A DNA stretch of 33,622 nucleotides from Myxococcales bacterium (GTDB taxonomy: Bacteria; Myxococcota_A; Polyangia; Polyangiales; Polyangiaceae): positions 1 through 33,622 of the forward strand of contig JAJZQG010000079.1 of the NCBI GenBank assembly GCA_021847645.1, read 5' to 3'. How positions within the stretch are numbered: position 1 is the first letter of the stretch; each line of letters begins with the position of its first letter. This document shows, piece by piece, positions 33,173-33,622 of the stretch. A program made the translations under genes and the position numbers. The notes beneath the pieces are model-generated. The model was given only the letters and a program-made list of their open reading frames with translations. It searched no databases and was not told the DNA's origin.

Positions 33173-33622
33173 CTTGCCTTGCCTCCACGTCACGACGTTC
33201 GGGATAGGGTGTTCACGGTGTCGGAATGGGGATCTGTCGGGGTACCAACGGACATCGAGCCCATCGCCGTCGCCGAACGGATCGATTTCTCTCGCAGGGA
33301 CAGGCCAGTGTGACCGCGCACCACGAGAGTCTGTTGAGCCGGTTGGGATCTCAAGGCACACGTCCGCCCGCCGGGTATCGCCACGTTTCCAGCCTGCCGG
33401 GTGTCTTTTTCGATTTCGCACCCGGGAGCCGATCGCAGCGCCCGTCCGCCGGAGCCGGTCCTCACGTCGTGGACTCAGCCTCACCGGCAACTCGGTGTGG
33501 CACCTCCGTTAGGTCAAAACCCGCCACTTACCCACGGCGACCACGGCAAGCCGCAGCCGCCCGGACAATCCCTACCGTCCCATGTCCGTCCGCTCGTCTG
33601 TCAAACAGCCGGGCCCACGTTC
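33173..33622. other. 450-base right end without a supported gene
   Basis: This holds the 5' region of the Cys-rich gene (ribosome binding site GGAGG on the minus strand) and then sequence of lower codon bias. A plus-strand frame from GTG 33310 stays open to the window end, but its composition and third-base bias are weak, so I do not call it. An ATG at 33582 could begin a gene that lies beyond the window. Confidence 0.4.

Noticed and set aside
33190..33465. Minus-strand frame of 91 codons at the right end
   Set aside because: There is no conserved feature or ribosome binding site, and it overlaps the leader of the Cys-rich gene.
33310..33622. Plus-strand frame from GTG 33310 to the end of the window
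   Set aside because: Third-base bias is weaker than in real genes here, composition is Arg/Pro/Ser-rich, and no ribosome binding site or motif supports it.

Overview
The window is GC-rich (roughly 70% by eye) with strong G/C bias at third codon positions and densely packed genes. I read it as chromosomal DNA of a Myxococcota (delta-proteobacterial type) bacterium. The clues are a subtilisin-like protease ending in a MYXO-CTERM-like tail, many lipoproteins with short lipoboxes, a hybrid CHASE4 histidine kinase, FGE-type lipoproteins, a TonB-domain/receptor fusion and a bacterial GlnRS. The exact lineage is inference. I see no tRNA, rRNA, CRISPR array, insertion sequence or phage gene.

Left part (1-10.3 kb): a partial polyprenyl diphosphate synthase (minus); a PP2C phosphatase with a C-terminal zinc ribbon; a membrane-anchored thioredoxin-like protein, a 10-codon linking ORF and an ArgE-type M20 deacetylase; a 1265-residue secreted S8 protease; a TPR protein (minus); and a single-domain-type response regulator.

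Middle (10.3-18.3 kb): an acyltransferase-3 membrane protein (minus), a small winged-helix-like protein with a possibly leaderless transcript, glnS, a BamA/TamA-type barrel (minus), an M15-type peptidase, and two lipoproteins (minus). The second lipoprotein ends in what looks like a HesB/IscA fold without its cysteines, which is the most unusual protein seen here.

Right-centre (18.4-28.9 kb): a hybrid histidine kinase followed by three overlapping genes: a PrsW-like membrane protein lacking the usual catalytic residues, a zinc-ribbon/one-TM protein, and an FGE-domain lipoprotein. A good sigma70-like promoter lies across the kinase stop codon, so the trio may be expressed on its own. Then come fumC (minus) and a divergent pair of a TonB-domain/outer-membrane receptor fusion and a lipoprotein with a His3 tail.

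Right end (28.9-33.6 kb), all minus strand: a basic, proline-repeat, zinc-ribbon protein; a lipoprotein with a perfect palindrome upstream; a possibly frameshifted small gene on the plus strand; a small protein of unknown role; and a secreted protein made of five 55-56-residue six-cysteine repeats. The last 450 bases hold no gene I can support.

The common theme is the cell envelope: at least five lipoproteins, two outer-membrane barrels, two secreted hydrolases and several membrane sensors. Best candidates for an undescribed system are the kinase/PrsW-like/zinc-ribbon/FGE cluster and the cysteine-free HesB-like lipoprotein.
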